Shown here piece after piece: positions 43,913 to 54,575 of a DNA stretch of 64,000 nt; the first letter of the stretch is position 1, and each line of letters opens with the position of its first letter. The stretch comes from Mesobacillus jeotgali (GTDB lineage Bacteria > Bacillota > Bacilli > Bacillales > Cytobacillaceae), in the NCBI RefSeq assembly GCF_031759225.1, contig NZ_CP134494.1, forward strand, positions 3,284,501-3,348,500. The letters are read 5' to 3'. The notes under the pieces were generated by a model. That model saw only the letters and a program-made list of their open reading frames with translations. It was not told where the DNA came from and ran no database searches. Made by a program: the position numbers and the translations under genes.

Positions 43913-44269
43913 ATGGCTAAGAAAGGACAACAGTTTCAACGTTATACAAATGAATTCAAACAGAAAGCAGTATTAACATACGTTAATGGATCTAAAAGTT
44001 ATAAGGTAGTGGCCGAAGAGTTAGGGATCCGCAATTGTACACAGCTTAAAGTATGGGTAAAGAAGTGGATGAACGGACAGTCATTTGATGAGCGGCGTGG
44101 AGTATCAAACCCTTTAAAAGGAAGGCCACGTACTAACTTTAAAACGGTGGAAGAAGAAAGAGATTATTTGAAGGCACAGGTAGAATACTTAAAAAAGCAG
44201 TATCCAAATCTGGTAAAGGAGGAGAAGACATCACCCGTCAGGCAAAATATGAAATCATTGAAGGGTTAA
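43913..44269 (+). CDS. IS3-family transposase OrfA (helix-turn-helix)
   Basis: A 118-aa DNA-binding protein: an HTH_28-type domain near residues 10-55 (FKQKAVLTYVNGSKSYKVVAEELG) then a leucine-rich coiled coil (VEEERDYLKAQVEYLKKQ). SD GGAGGGG lies upstream. The A_AAA_AAG motif at 44191-44197 is in frame near its end and would allow a -1 shift into orfB. Confidence 0.92.
   Translation: MAKKGQQFQRYTNEFKQKAVLTYVNGSKSYKVVAEELGIRNCTQLKVWVKKWMNGQSFDERRGVSNPLKGRPRTNFKTVEEERDYLKAQVEYLKKQYPNLVKEEKTSPVRQNMKSLKG
44191..44197 (+). promoter_or_regulatory. Programmed -1 frameshift site in the IS
   Basis: The heptamer A_AAA_AAG is read as ttA AAA AAG in the orfA frame. After slipping back one base the frame stays open through AVSKSGKGGEDITRQ into orfB. 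This is the classic IS3-family signal for making the OrfAB transposase. Confidence 0.8.
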
Positions 44270-44295
44270 GGGGGAAATACCCTGTCACCTGGTTA

Positions 44296-45093
44296 ATGGA
44301 AATCGCCAGAATCAAGCGTGCCTCTTACTATAAGTGGAAAGCAACTCTGCCACAACGCGAGGAAAGGTTCAAACAAGAACAGGATGTACGAGAACATATA
44401 ATGGCCATTCATTTTATTCATCCAGAGTTCGGGCGTCCTCGAATAACAGATTGGTTAAAGGAAAGTGACTTTTTGATCAACCATAAAAAAGTGTACAGGT
44501 TGATGAAGGAGATGGGCATACAGTCGGTGATCCGGAAGAAAAGGAAACGCCATGGCCATACACCTTCAGTTATATGTCCAAATCGCCTAAAGAGAAATTT
44601 CAAAGCGGTGGGTCCAAATCAGAAAATGGCAACAGATATCACATATGTTTCTGACGGCAAAGAGTTTTATTACCTGTCGGTCATTCAAGATCTATTCAAC
44701 AATGAAATCGTGGCATGGCAAATATCCAAACGAAATGATTTAGAACTCGTATTAAAAACTGTTGATGAATGGACAAATAAAAAGGACGTAGCTGGAGCCG
44801 TTCTCCATTCGGATCAAGGCTTCCAGTATACGTCCAAGACATACAACAATAGGTTAGAGACATTCGGCGTCAAGGGCAGCCACTCTCGCAAAGGAAACTG
44901 CCTTGATAACGCATGCGTAGAATCATTCTTCTCACATCTCAAATCCGAAAAGTTGTATATAGCACAGTGTAAATCAGAAGAGGAAATACGGCAAGCAATC
45001 GAAGAATTCATCTATCATTACAATTACAAACGGACTCAAAAGAAATTAAAGAAACGCGCGCCGATTGAGTATCGACACGCGTTAGCTGCGTAG
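44296..45093 (+). CDS. IS3-family transposase OrfB (DDE integrase core)
   Basis: A 265-aa rve domain protein. The catalytic triad appears intact: Asp in MATDITYVSDG, Asp in LHSDQGFQYTS and Glu in NACVESFFSHLKSE. The frame is open well upstream of the ATG at 44296 and lies in -1 relative to orfA, so the functional product is probably the OrfAB fusion (43913-45093). No stops or gaps are seen; the element could be active. Confidence 0.93.
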   Translation: MEIARIKRASYYKWKATLPQREERFKQEQDVREHIMAIHFIHPEFGRPRITDWLKESDFLINHKKVYRLMKEMGIQSVIRKKRKRHGHTPSVICPNRLKRNFKAVGPNQKMATDITYVSDGKEFYYLSVIQDLFNNEIVAWQISKRNDLELVLKTVDEWTNKKDVAGAVLHSDQGFQYTSKTYNNRLETFGVKGSHSRKGNCLDNACVESFFSHLKSEKLYIAQCKSEEEIRQAIEEFIYHYNYKRTQKKLKKRAPIEYRHALAA

Positions 45094-45127
45094 CTTTTTT
45101 GTCTTGTCTACTTGACGGGGTCATGAC

Positions 45128-45144
45128 CATTTCTGCATGGTTTT
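45128..45144 (-). terminator. Proximal half of the split 6S RNA terminator
   Basis: Minus strand AAAACCATGCAGAAATG, the 5' arm and loop of the 6S terminator. Its partner arm and T run are now 1.3 kb away at 43810-43829. Confidence 0.75.
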
Positions 45145-45353
45145 AATTACGTATGTAGGAAGAGTCCCAATCGTGCCGTCGTGTTGGTTGCCTTCGTCTT
45201 GAACCCGCTCTCAGCAGGTGGGTGCCCTGTTCCGGATTTCTGTAAGTCCTCTAGCCAGAGGCATTTACGCGGCCCGAAAACGCGAACTCCCGAAGGATAG
45301 ATGTTAGGTCAAAACTTCAGGTTAAACAACGAACACATCAGGACTCTTCTTTT
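45128..45353 (-). ncRNA. 6S RNA, 6S-1/BsrA type (terminator interrupted)
   Basis: 6S RNA binds sigma-A RNA polymerase and modulates transcription in stationary phase. The closing stem GAAGAGTCC (45341-45349) pairs with GGACTCTTC (45159-45167). Conserved 6S-1 segments are present: GTTTTGACCTAACATCTATCC, GGGCCGCGTAAATGCCT, ACTTACAGAAATCC and CAGGGCACCCACCTG. The size of about 200 nt and the site between the tcdA region and aspS match B. subtilis bsrA. The RNA body is complete, but its terminator hairpin is split by the IS. Confidence 0.93.
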
Positions 45354-45359
45354 GTTGTT

Positions 45360-45391
45360 ATTATAGTACCACAGCCTCGAATGAAGTTCAA
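45360..45391 (-). promoter_or_regulatory. Promoter of the 6S RNA gene
   Basis: TATAAT on the minus strand at 45360-45365 would start RNA near 45353. A TTGAAC element sits 20 bp upstream (45386-45391), wider than ideal, so the -35 call is uncertain. Confidence 0.6.
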
Positions 45392-45409
45392 GAATATGGC
45401 CACTGGATA

Positions 45410-47185
<1,776 letters not shown>

Positions 47186-47198
47186 CGAAACTCCCCCT

Positions 47199-48476
47199 CT
47201 ACTTACAAATGTCTTTGAATTTTTCAATGAAACTCTCAAGCGGCAGTTGGATTTGCTCTCCATCCGCCATTGATTTCAGGTTAATCTTCTTCTCTTTTAA
47301 TTCGTCTTCACCCAACACTGCCACATATCTTGCATTCATTCTGTCAGCAGCCTTGAACTGGGCTTTGATTTTACGATCCTGATAGTCTCTTTCTGCAGAG
47401 AATCCTGCCATTCTCAAATTGTGGAGCAAGCCCACAGTATAATCCTTCGCTTCCTCTCCCAAGGCAACAAGATAGCAATCGATTCCTTCATTGACAGGAA
47501 GCTCAACACCTTCTGCATCCAATGCTGCAAGCAATCTTTCAATGCTTAACGCAAATCCGATCCCAGGTGTTTCCGGTCCGCCGATTTCTTCGACAAGACC
47601 ATTGTATCTGCCGCCGCCGCAAAGCGTCGTGATGGCTCCAAAGCCTTCAGCATCGCTCATAATTTCGAAAGCAGTGTGATTATAATAATCCAAACCGCGC
47701 ACTAGATTCGCGTCGACCTCGAATTCAATCCCAAGATCAGTCAGGTACTTTGTGACTTTATTAAAATATTGAGCAGAATCATCTGTCAGATAATCGATGA
47801 TGGATGGTGCTGATTTCATCAATTCGTGGTCACGGTCTGCCTTGCAATCCAGGATACGCATCGGATTCTTTTCCAGTCGGTTCTGGCAGTCGCCGCAAAA
47901 TTCCTCGATCCGAGGTTGAAAATGGCTGACTAAAGCATCCCTGTGAGCTTTTCTGCTTTCCTTATCGCCCAGGCTGTTTACGACCAGCTTAAGCTTTTTC
48001 AAGCCAAGTTCCTTATACAGCGACATGGCAAGGGAAATTACCTCAGCATCGATTGCTGGGTCTGCGCTTCCCATCGCCTCGACACCAAACTGTACAAACT
48101 GGCGGAAACGTCCAGCCTGTGGGCGTTCGTAGCGGAACATTGGTCCCATGTAATAGAGTTTCACTGGCTGATTAGGGCTTCCGAACATTTTATTTTCAAC
48201 AAAAGAGCGTACAGCCGCTGCCGTGCCTTCTGGACGAAGCGTCAGGCTGCGGTTACCCCTGTCAGTGAAAGTGTACATTTCTTTCTGGACGATATCTGTT
48301 GTATCGCCAACGCTTCGTTTGAATAAATCTGTATGCTCGAAAATCGGTGTCCTTAATTCCCGATATTGATATCTTTCACAAAGTTCTCTCGCCTTCGCTT
48401 CAATGAGCTGCCATTTCTCTGTCTGGCCTGGCAAAATGTCCTGTGTTCCGCGTGGGATATTGATCTGATTAGACAC
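47199..48476 (-). CDS. hisS: Histidine--tRNA ligase
   Basis: Class II synthetase with [13 protein letters not shown] at the start, motif 2 ([20 protein letters not shown]), the HisA motif [15 protein letters not shown] and motif 3 ([12 protein letters not shown]). The GTG at 48476 is taken as the start because GGAGGAGG lies 7 nt upstream; the ATG seven codons earlier lacks an SD and would put that SD inside the gene. The 425-aa product matches B. subtilis HisS. Confidence 0.96.
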   Translation of the reverse strand: MSNQINIPRGTQDILPGQTEKWQLIEAKARELCERYQYRELRTPIFEHTDLFKRSVGDTTDIVQKEMYTFTDRGNRSLTLRPEGTAAAVRSFVENKMFGSPNQPVKLYYMGPMFRYERPQAGRFRQFVQFGVEAMGSADPAIDAEVISLAMSLYKELGLKKLKLVVNSLGDKESRKAHRDALVSHFQPRIEEFCGDCQNRLEKNPMRILDCKADRDHELMKSAPSIIDYLTDDSAQYFNKVTKYLTDLGIEFEVDANLVRGLDYYNHTAFEIMSDAEGFGAITTLCGGGRYNGLVEEIGGPETPGIGFALSIERLLAALDAEGVELPVNEGIDCYLVALGEEAKDYTVGLLHNLRMAGFSAERDYQDRKIKAQFKAADRMNARYVAVLGEDELKEKKINLKSMADGEQIQLPLESFIEKFKDICK

Positions 48477-48627
48477 AGTGCATCCTCCTCCATTCATTTC
48501 GAATCATTTTTATATGGCTATTACTTTTTTCCTTACTTTAATCCTGCACGAAGCTTCACGAATGAAGCCCCCTTCAAAAAGCAACATTCCTATGCAACCA
48601 GCCTTATGTAAAAAAAAGAATACAAAA

Positions 48628-48909
48628 AAGCCCCCAATCCCTTGCTATAATAACAAGGGACGAGAGCTTTGTATTCCCGTGGTGCCACCCTAATTGAAGC
48701 GCATGAATGCACTTCCTCTTTAACAGTTAACGCCTGATTACGTCTCCTCCTAATAATGGGTTTGCCCATGTTCAGAGAAAATCCTACGGAGTGTTCATTC
48801 ACCAAGTCATCGTGCAGAAATGCTTTCAGCCAGGGCATTTCCTCTCTTTTCACCTGTTTCACGGCTACTCTGCTCCATCAACGGTATGTTTTCTATATAA
48901 CATTTTATT
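48628..48909 (-). promoter_or_regulatory. T-box leader of hisS-aspS
   Basis: T-box core AGGGTGGCACCACGG on the minus strand (48677-48691), followed by a long terminator (48629-48668, six T). A likely His specifier CAC is at 48791-48793 in GAACACTCCG. Upstream AGAGAGGAAATGC-like stem I elements are present. It would sense uncharged tRNA-His and control both synthetase genes. Confidence 0.92.
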
Positions 48910-48915
48910 TATATT

Positions 48916-48944
48916 ATAATACGGAGTACAAATGGCCTTGTCAA
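48916..48944 (-). promoter_or_regulatory. Sigma-A promoter of hisS-aspS
   Basis: TTGACA (48939-48944) and TATTAT (48916-48921) separated by 17 bp on the minus strand. Confidence 0.85.
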
Positions 48945-48951
48945 GCACAAT

Positions 48952-49128
48952 TCAAGAACGTTCAATCTGTTTTTTAAGTTTTCTAACATCACGGAGAGAA
49001 AGCCCAAATTCTGAAGCTAATTCTACCGTGTTGGCGCTCTGTTCTTTCTGGATAAAATCGTGGAAATCGACTCCGAATAATTGATTCTCCCCAAATGATG
49101 CAGAATTTCCTTTTTCACTGAACCGCAT
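48952..49128 (-). CDS. Small helix-turn-helix-like protein, YrzK-like
   Basis: A 58-residue protein ending in a predicted HTH (ANTVELASEFGLSLRDVRKLKKQIERS), resembling a sigma region 4 or MarR-like fold fragment. ATG 49128 follows AAGGTGA. It lies upstream of hisS, where B. subtilis has the small gene yrzK; orthology is assumed from position and size only. Function unknown. Confidence 0.6.
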   Translation of the reverse strand: MRFSEKGNSASFGENQLFGVDFHDFIQKEQSANTVELASEFGLSLRDVRKLKKQIERS

Positions 49129-49317
49129 GGTATCACCTTCCAATGTTTATTGCTTACTATTCTTCCCAGCGACTGTATAAATTTTTCATGATTTTAAGAT
49201 ATTCTTTTTCACTTGAATTTTTTTCGGTTTATACCGATATAAGAGAAAAGTCCTCGTGATTTTACCGGAAAAATCAGGTAAGATATTTTTTATAGAGAAT
49301 GAGAGGGAGGGAGATCA

Positions 49318-51087
49318 TTGCCCAGAAATAAAATGGTTCCTATCATTCTTTGCTTGATGCTCATTTTTGGGAGCCTTCCAGCTTTTGATTCTGCTCAAGC
49401 AGATAACGGAAGCGTCTCAATTACGGCAACAAGCTTGAATGTAAGATCAGGGCCAGGATTAAGTTACCCGATATCAGGGTCAGTGAAAAAAGGAGAAAAG
49501 TATTCAATCGTCAAGGAAGAAGGCGATTGGATTCAGATCAGCCTTGGCGGCAGCAAGAAGGGATGGGTTGCTGAATGGTTTACTGCCAAAGAATCACCAA
49601 AGACGGCAGTTTCACCGGCTGTTTCGGCAAATTCCAAAAGTTCGGGGAGCGTTAACGCCAATGGTTTGAGAGTAAGAAAAGGGCCAGGCACCATCCACCA
49701 GGTAATAGGGTCTTTTAACAGTGGACAAGCTGTCGAAATTCTTGGCTACAATGGAAATTGGGCGGAAGTGCGCACTAATAATATAAGAGGCTGGGTTTCA
49801 ATAGAATACATATCTGTAAAAGAAGGAAAGGCTGCAGAAGCACCGGCAGCGAGTGCTAAAACAAGCGGGACGGTCACCGCTACTTCCTTGAATGTAAGAG
49901 AAAAGCCTTCATTGAACTCTAGTAAAGTTGGTCAATTAAGTTATGGTGCCGCTGTGACAGTCCATTCCCAATCCAATGGCTGGGCCGAGATCACATACGC
50001 AGGGAAAAATGCCTGGGTAAGTGCTCAGTACTTGAAGATCGGAGGAAAACAAACAACTGACAGCAGCAAGCCAGCAGCCCCTGTCGATCAGTTCACAGGC
50101 ACGGTAACTGCTTCACAGCTGAATGTTCGGGATAAAAACTCGCTGAATGGAAGCGTGGTTGGTTCTGTTTCAAAGGGGCAAAGCTTCAAGATTCTCGATG
50201 AACAAAATAATTGGGTCAAAATTGAATATCAAGCTGGAAAAACAGGCTGGGCAGCTGGCTGGTTTTTCGAAAAAAAGAAAAACGGACCAGCAGCTGCACC
50301 TAGCCAGTCAGTTCAAAACAGCAGCGTCTCCATGCTCCATAATGGAACAAACATACGTAAAGGACCAAGCACAGGCACAGCAGTTATTTACCGTGCCAAT
50401 CAAGGTGACAGCTTTGAAATCATAAGCGTCGAAAAAGATTGGTATAAGATTGCGCTGCCAAATGGGACAAGCGGGTTTGTAGCCGGATGGATCGTTTCTG
50501 TAAAAGGTACTGCGCCGCAAATAGAGAGGCCGGGAGCGGAGAAGCACACAAAAAATAAAACAGTTGTCATTGACCCGGGGCACGGCGGCCGGGATAATGG
50601 GACTACTGGTGCAAGAGGTACCTTGGAAAAGACGCTCACCTTAAAAACGTCTCAGCTTCTATATGACAAGCTCAGAGCTGCAGGCACGAACGTGATCTTA
50701 ACCAGGAACAATGATCAATATATTTCGCTCGCCTCAAGAGTCAGCAGCTCCCATTACCATAATGCCGATGCATTTATCAGTATCCATTACGATAGCATCA
50801 ATGACCGGTCTGTCAGGGGCATGACGACATACTACTACAATTCAAAACAAAAACCTTTGGGTGAACAAATTCACTCATCGGTCGTCAGCAAAACCATGTT
50901 GAAGGATCGCGGCACCCGATTTGGCGACTATCACGTGATCCGGGAAAACAAGCAGACAGCTGTCCTCCTGGAATTAGGCTATTTAAGCAACCCTACTGAA
51001 GAGGTGCTTGTCAATACACCTCAATATCAGGAAGCAGTAGCTAACGGGATCTTTGAAGGACTTGCCCGCTATTTTAAGAATAATTAA
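49318..51087 (+). CDS. Secreted SH3b-repeat N-acetylmuramoyl-L-alanine amidase (YrvJ-like)
   Basis: A 589-aa wall hydrolase: signal peptide (residues 1-28, IILCLMLIFGSLPAFDSAQA), five bacterial SH3 domains (about 32-92, 108-165, 182-240, 256-318, 330-392, each with an NVR/NIRKGP motif) and a C-terminal Amidase_3 domain. Zinc ligands are His in VIDPGHGG, Glu in TLEKTL and His in SIHYDS; the catalytic Glu is in LLELGYLSN. It starts at TTG 49318 behind GGGAGG. B. subtilis has yrvJ at this place. Confidence 0.93.
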   Translation: MPRNKMVPIILCLMLIFGSLPAFDSAQADNGSVSITATSLNVRSGPGLSYPISGSVKKGEKYSIVKEEGDWIQISLGGSKKGWVAEWFTAKESPKTAVSPAVSANSKSSGSVNANGLRVRKGPGTIHQVIGSFNSGQAVEILGYNGNWAEVRTNNIRGWVSIEYISVKEGKAAEAPAASAKTSGTVTATSLNVREKPSLNSSKVGQLSYGAAVTVHSQSNGWAEITYAGKNAWVSAQYLKIGGKQTTDSSKPAAPVDQFTGTVTASQLNVRDKNSLNGSVVGSVSKGQSFKILDEQNNWVKIEYQAGKTGWAAGWFFEKKKNGPAAAPSQSVQNSSVSMLHNGTNIRKGPSTGTAVIYRANQGDSFEIISVEKDWYKIALPNGTSGFVAGWIVSVKGTAPQIERPGAEKHTKNKTVVIDPGHGGRDNGTTGARGTLEKTLTLKTSQLLYDKLRAAGTNVILTRNNDQYISLASRVSSSHYHNADAFISIHYDSINDRSVRGMTTYYYNSKQKPLGEQIHSSVVSKTMLKDRGTRFGDYHVIRENKQTAVLLELGYLSNPTEEVLVNTPQYQEAVANGIFEGLARYFKNN

Positions 51088-51135
51088 GAAGACCATCCAT
51101 AAGCCTTTAGAATAATCTGTTAAAGAAGAATCCGA

Positions 51136-51167
51136 CTGAAGACAGCCCAGCTGTCTTCAGTTTTTTT
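51136..51167 (+). terminator. Terminator of the SH3b amidase gene
   Basis: CTGAAGACAGC / GCTGTCTTCAG perfect 11-bp stem with a 3-base loop and seven T. Confidence 0.92.
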
Positions 51168-51238
51168 GTGGACAGAGAGAGGATTAACGACAGTAATAGT
51201 ACCGTTTTGCATCGGAGTCTGCACAAAAGAATGCGAAA

Positions 51239-51435
51239 GTACCCTTACCCTTTACGTATCTGTTTCGTAAGGGTATCTTTTCAGGCAAGAGGTACCCTTT
51301 CGACTTACGTATCTGTTTCATAAGGGTATCTTTTCAGGCAAGAGGTACCCTTTCGACTTACGTACCTGTTTCATAAGGGTATCTTTACGAGTGAGAGATA
51401 CCCTTTTGCCATCGAAATCTTGTACATAAGGGTAT
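51239..51435. repeat. Tandem array, 4 x 53 bp (GTACCCTT ... AAGGGTATC)
   Basis: Units begin at 51239, 51292, 51345 and 51398, exactly 53 bp apart. Each has GTACCCTT or ATACCCTT, then about 21 bp, then AAGGGTATC and a linker TTTTCAGGCAAGAG (changed in unit 3). Units 1-3 are nearly identical, which suggests recent duplication. The array fills the space between the converging terminators of the amidase gene and dtd. Confidence 0.93.
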
Positions 51436-51467
51436 TTATATACACTGCAAGATTCCACAAACAAAAA

Positions 51468-51493
51468 AAGGAATCCCGCTCTCGGGATTCCTT
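51468..51493 (-). terminator. Terminator of the rel-dtd operon
   Basis: AAGGAATCCCG / CGGGATTCCTT stem with a 4-base loop and seven T on the minus strand. Confidence 0.9.
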
Positions 51494-51503
51494 CTCTTTT
51501 TAC

Positions 51504-51944
51504 TTATTTACTGTCGACAATCAATGTAACTGGACCGTCATTTGTCAATTGAACGTCCATCATTGCACCGAATACACCGGTTTCGACCTTGATTCCTTTT
51601 TCGGCAAGGAAGGTGTTGAAGGCTTCATAGACAGTTTCTGCATGAGCTGGCTTCGCTGCATCCATGAAGTTCGGGCGGCGGCCTTTGCGGCAGTCACCAT
51701 ACAGGGTAAACTGGGAAACTGAAAGTATCTCTCCCCCTACATCGAGGAGTGACAAGTTCATCTTCCCTTCATCATCTTCAAACACCCTGAGATTGGCGGC
51801 CTTCTCGGCAAGAAAAGCTGCATCTTTTTCGGTATCATCATGGGTAACACCCACAAGGATGACAAATCCCTTATCAATGGAGCCTGTTACTTCCCCATCA
51901 ACTGTCACTTTTGCTTCTTTGCTTCTCTGTATCACTAAACGCAT
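51504..51944 (-). CDS. dtd: D-aminoacyl-tRNA deacylase Dtd
   Basis: Removes D-amino acids mischarged to tRNA. The 146-aa product begins [19 protein letters not shown] and contains the catalytic-region motifs [11 protein letters not shown] and the C-terminal [11 protein letters not shown], including the Gly-transPro-type NxxGP(V)T loop. ATG 51944 is chosen because AGGAG lies nine bases upstream. It follows rel, as in B. subtilis. Confidence 0.96.
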   Translation of the reverse strand: MRLVIQRSKEAKVTVDGEVTGSIDKGFVILVGVTHDDTEKDAAFLAEKAANLRVFEDDEGKMNLSLLDVGGEILSVSQFTLYGDCRKGRRPNFMDAAKPAHAETVYEAFNTFLAEKGIKVETGVFGAMMDVQLTNDGPVTLIVDSK

Positions 51945-51977
51945 CGGTAATCTCCTAACACTTTTCAAAAAATATGC

Positions 51978-54170
51978 TTAACTCATTACCCTTCTGACAG
52001 CATAGATATCCGGAATTTGCTTGATGCGGTCGACGACTCTTTGCAGGTGGCTGACATTATGGATGGCGATGGACATATTGATGGTTGCCATCTTATTTTT
52101 GTCAGACTTCCCAGAAACAGCGGTAATATTGGTTTTTGTTTCATTAACCGCCTGCAGGACTTCATTCAGCAATCCTCGGCGGTCATAACCGCTGATTTCA
52201 ATATCCACATTATACTCTTTGCGGTCATTCAAGCCGGTCTCCCATTCTACCGGTATCAATCTGGCCTGAGCATCCTCAGTGTGGATGTTCGTGCAATCAG
52301 AACGGTGAACGGATACACCCCTGCCTTTTGTGATAAAACCTACAATATCATCCCCAGGTACAGGATTACAGCAGCGGGATAGCCTGATCAGCAAATTATC
52401 AATGCCCGACACTCGGACCCCTGACTCTCGCTTTTTGGCAGGTGCAAATGCCTTAAGCTCGGAAACGGCATTTGAAATATCCTTTTCCTGTTCCATGTCA
52501 CGCTGCTTGCGAAGCTTTTCTGTCAGTCTGTTCGCTACCTGTAGAGCTGTTATTCCATTGTACCCAATTGAAGCGAACAGATCTTCTTCATTGGTAAAAT
52601 TATATTTCTCCGCAACCTTTTTCAAGTTCTCGGATGTCAGAATTTCTTTAACCTCAAAATCCATATTGCGAATTTCTTTTTCTAAAAGCTCCCGGCCCTT
52701 TTCAACATTTTCGTCCTTCTGCTGCTTCTTGAAGAATTGGCGAATCTTGTTTTTGGCCTGGGACGTCTGAGCAAGCTTTAACCAATCCTTGCTTGGTCCA
52801 TAGGAATGCTTGGAAGTGAGGATTTCAATGATATCCCCCGTCTTCAGCTGGTAATCTAGAGTGACCATCTTGCCATTGACCTTGGCACCAATCGTCTTAT
52901 TGCCGATTTCAGAGTGAATCCGATAGGCAAAATCGATTGGTACTGAGCCTGAAGGCAATTCGATCACATCGCCCTTAGGCGTGAAAATAAATACCATATC
53001 CGAGAAAAGATCGATTTTAAGAGATTCCATGAATTCTTCTGCATTCGCAGTGTCATTCTGGAATTCAAGGATTTCCCGGAACCATGATAGCTTCGTTTCA
53101 AAGTTGGAAGCATCCGTTGGTTTGCCCTCTTTATATGCCCAGTGGGCGGCAACCCCGAATTCAGCAATCCTGTGCATTTCATCTGTCCTGATCTGGACTT
53201 CCAGTGGATCGCCTTTAGGACCAATTACCGTCGTGTGCAATGATTGGTACATATTCGGCTTTGGCATCGCGATATAGTCTTTGAATCGGCCAGGCATCGG
53301 TTTCCAGCATGTATGGATGATACCCAGGATTGCATAGCAGTCTTTTATGCTATTGACGACTATCCTGACAGCCAGCAGATCATAGATTTCATTGAACTGC
53401 TTGTTTTGCAGTACCATTTTACGGTAGATGCTGTAAATATGCTTGGGCCTTCCTGAAATTTCAGCCTTGATTGAAACTTCTTTCAGCCTTTCCTTAACTT
53501 CATCAATGACTTCAACAAGATATTGCTCGCGCTCCGCCCTTTTCTTTTTCATCAGGTTGACAATGCGGTAATATTGCTGGGGGTTCAAATAGCGCAATGC
53601 CGTATCTTCAAGTTCCCATTTAATTTTTGATATACCGAGCCTGTGAGCCAGCGGCGCGAAAATTTCCAGCGTTTCATTCGATATTCTCCGCTGCTTTTCA
53701 TTCGGCAAATGCTTCAATGTCCTCATGTTATGAAGACGGTCAGCAAGCTTGATGAGGATGACACGTATATCCTGAGCCATTGCTACAAACATCTTGCGGT
53801 GATTTTCTGCCTGCTGCTCTTCATGCGACTTGTACTTTATTTTTCCAAGCTTCGTGACGCCATCAACAAGCATGGCCACTTCATCGTTGAAGGCCTCTCT
53901 AATATCATCAAGAGTCACATCCGTATCTTCTACGACATCGTGAAGAAAACCGGCTGCAACTGTCGCCGGGTCCATCTCGAGGTCTGCCAGGATGCCTGCC
54001 ACCTGAATTGGGTGGATGATGTACGGTTCACCCGACTTCCTGAATTGATCATGATGAGCCTGTCTGGCGAACTCATATGCCTTCTTTACCAATTCAACAT
54101 GTTCATCATTCAAATATGATTTTGTACAGTCAATGACTTGTTCTGCGGTCATTACCTGGTCATTCGCCAT
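51978..54170 (-). CDS. relA: Bifunctional (p)ppGpp synthetase/hydrolase Rel
   Basis: A 730-aa stringent response enzyme. The hydrolase HD domain ([25 protein letters not shown]) and the synthetase domain ([45 protein letters not shown]) are followed by TGS ([16 protein letters not shown]), a zinc-finger region with CC and HxxxC ([14 protein letters not shown]) and a C-terminal ACT domain. All active-site blocks are intact. It starts at ATG after AAGGTGA and precedes dtd. Confidence 0.97.
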   Translation of the reverse strand: MANDQVMTAEQVIDCTKSYLNDEHVELVKKAYEFARQAHHDQFRKSGEPYIIHPIQVAGILADLEMDPATVAAGFLHDVVEDTDVTLDDIREAFNDEVAMLVDGVTKLGKIKYKSHEEQQAENHRKMFVAMAQDIRVILIKLADRLHNMRTLKHLPNEKQRRISNETLEIFAPLAHRLGISKIKWELEDTALRYLNPQQYYRIVNLMKKKRAEREQYLVEVIDEVKERLKEVSIKAEISGRPKHIYSIYRKMVLQNKQFNEIYDLLAVRIVVNSIKDCYAILGIIHTCWKPMPGRFKDYIAMPKPNMYQSLHTTVIGPKGDPLEVQIRTDEMHRIAEFGVAAHWAYKEGKPTDASNFETKLSWFREILEFQNDTANAEEFMESLKIDLFSDMVFIFTPKGDVIELPSGSVPIDFAYRIHSEIGNKTIGAKVNGKMVTLDYQLKTGDIIEILTSKHSYGPSKDWLKLAQTSQAKNKIRQFFKKQQKDENVEKGRELLEKEIRNMDFEVKEILTSENLKKVAEKYNFTNEEDLFASIGYNGITALQVANRLTEKLRKQRDMEQEKDISNAVSELKAFAPAKKRESGVRVSGIDNLLIRLSRCCNPVPGDDIVGFITKGRGVSVHRSDCTNIHTEDAQARLIPVEWETGLNDRKEYNVDIEISGYDRRGLLNEVLQAVNETKTNITAVSGKSDKNKMATINMSIAIHNVSHLQRVVDRIKQIPDIYAVRRVMS

Positions 54171-54248
54171 AGGATCACCTTATTTAAATTTCTTTATATT
54201 AACCCGCATTTTCTCTCCAGCGGGAACCAAGGAATGGTCGACAAAATA

Positions 54249-54294
54249 CGAAAAGCGCAAGCGCCTTGTTCAGCCCCGACAAGCGCTGGAGCTG
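54249..54294. repeat. Dispersed GCGC-rich repeat common in Bacillaceae
   Basis: GAAAAGCGCAAGCGCC, TTGTTCAGCCCCGAC and AAGCGCTGGAGCTGGAC in sequence. I recognise this block as a short element seen in many intergenic sites of Bacillus genomes. It has internal palindromic parts (GCGCaaGCGC). It lies upstream of rel. Confidence 0.65.
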
Positions 54295-54372
54295 GACAAT
54301 TCTCTAAGTGAATAATGCTATCTTATTTTTAAAAGCAAAACCCTCTATATACAATAATTATTCTTATAAAGG

Positions 54373-54474
54373 ATTGTTACTATTATCAAAGAAAAAATCG
54401 AAGATGTAAAGAGAAAGGAAGAGATTTTACAGCAGAAATTAAAAAAATTGTCGAAAGATATTTTATTTCCATAA
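54373..54474 (+). other. Coding-like 33-codon frame without a normal start
   Basis: The frame after TAA 54367-54369 reads codons that give a charged helix (IKEKIEDVKRKEEILQQ, then KLKKLSKDILFP) and stops at 54472. There is no ATG, GTG or TTG in frame; AAAGG precedes an ATT at 54382 by about 9 nt. It may be a decayed gene fragment or a peptide using a rare ATT start. The surrounding 54295-54540 is otherwise AT-rich and empty. Confidence 0.25.
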
Positions 54475-54544
54475 ATTTTAAGAGTTTATTTCATCGTAGC
54501 GCATTTCTGGAAAAATTCTTTTTTATACCTTTTTCTATAAAAAA

Positions 54545-54569
54545 AGGGCACTTCGCAATGAAGCACCCT
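54545..54569 (-). terminator. Terminator of the recJ-apt operon
   Basis: Minus strand AGGGTGCTTC / GAAGTGCCCT stem with seven T after it. Confidence 0.88.
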
Positions 54570-54575
54570 GTCTGT

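Larger units (their letters stand above)
43830..45127 (+). mobile_element. IS3-family insertion sequence (~1.3 kb)
   Basis: Contains orfA and orfB of the IS3 type in the +/-1 frame arrangement. Inner terminal repeats are TATCCCCTTTAAGTAGACA at 43834-43852 and its imperfect complement TGTCTACTTGACGGGGTCA at 45105-45123 (15 of 19 match). The flanks carry an 8-bp direct repeat, CATTTCTG, at 43822-43829 and 45128-45135; setting the ends there gives 1298 bp. The element lies within the 6S RNA terminator and is oriented against 6S transcription. Confidence 0.85.

Noticed and set aside
43810..45144. AAAACCATGCA as true outer ends of the IS
   Set aside because: These outer arms look like long terminal repeats, but with the IS and one CATTTCTG removed they close into a terminator at the exact end of 6S RNA, which explains them better.
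48590..48862. A 90-codon leftward ORF upstream of hisS
   Set aside because: It runs through the T-box leader and its terminator; the RNA motif explains the sequence better.
51239..51435. Series of Rho-independent terminators
   Set aside because: Arms are separated by about 21 bp with no T run after the stems, and true terminators already flank the array on both sides.
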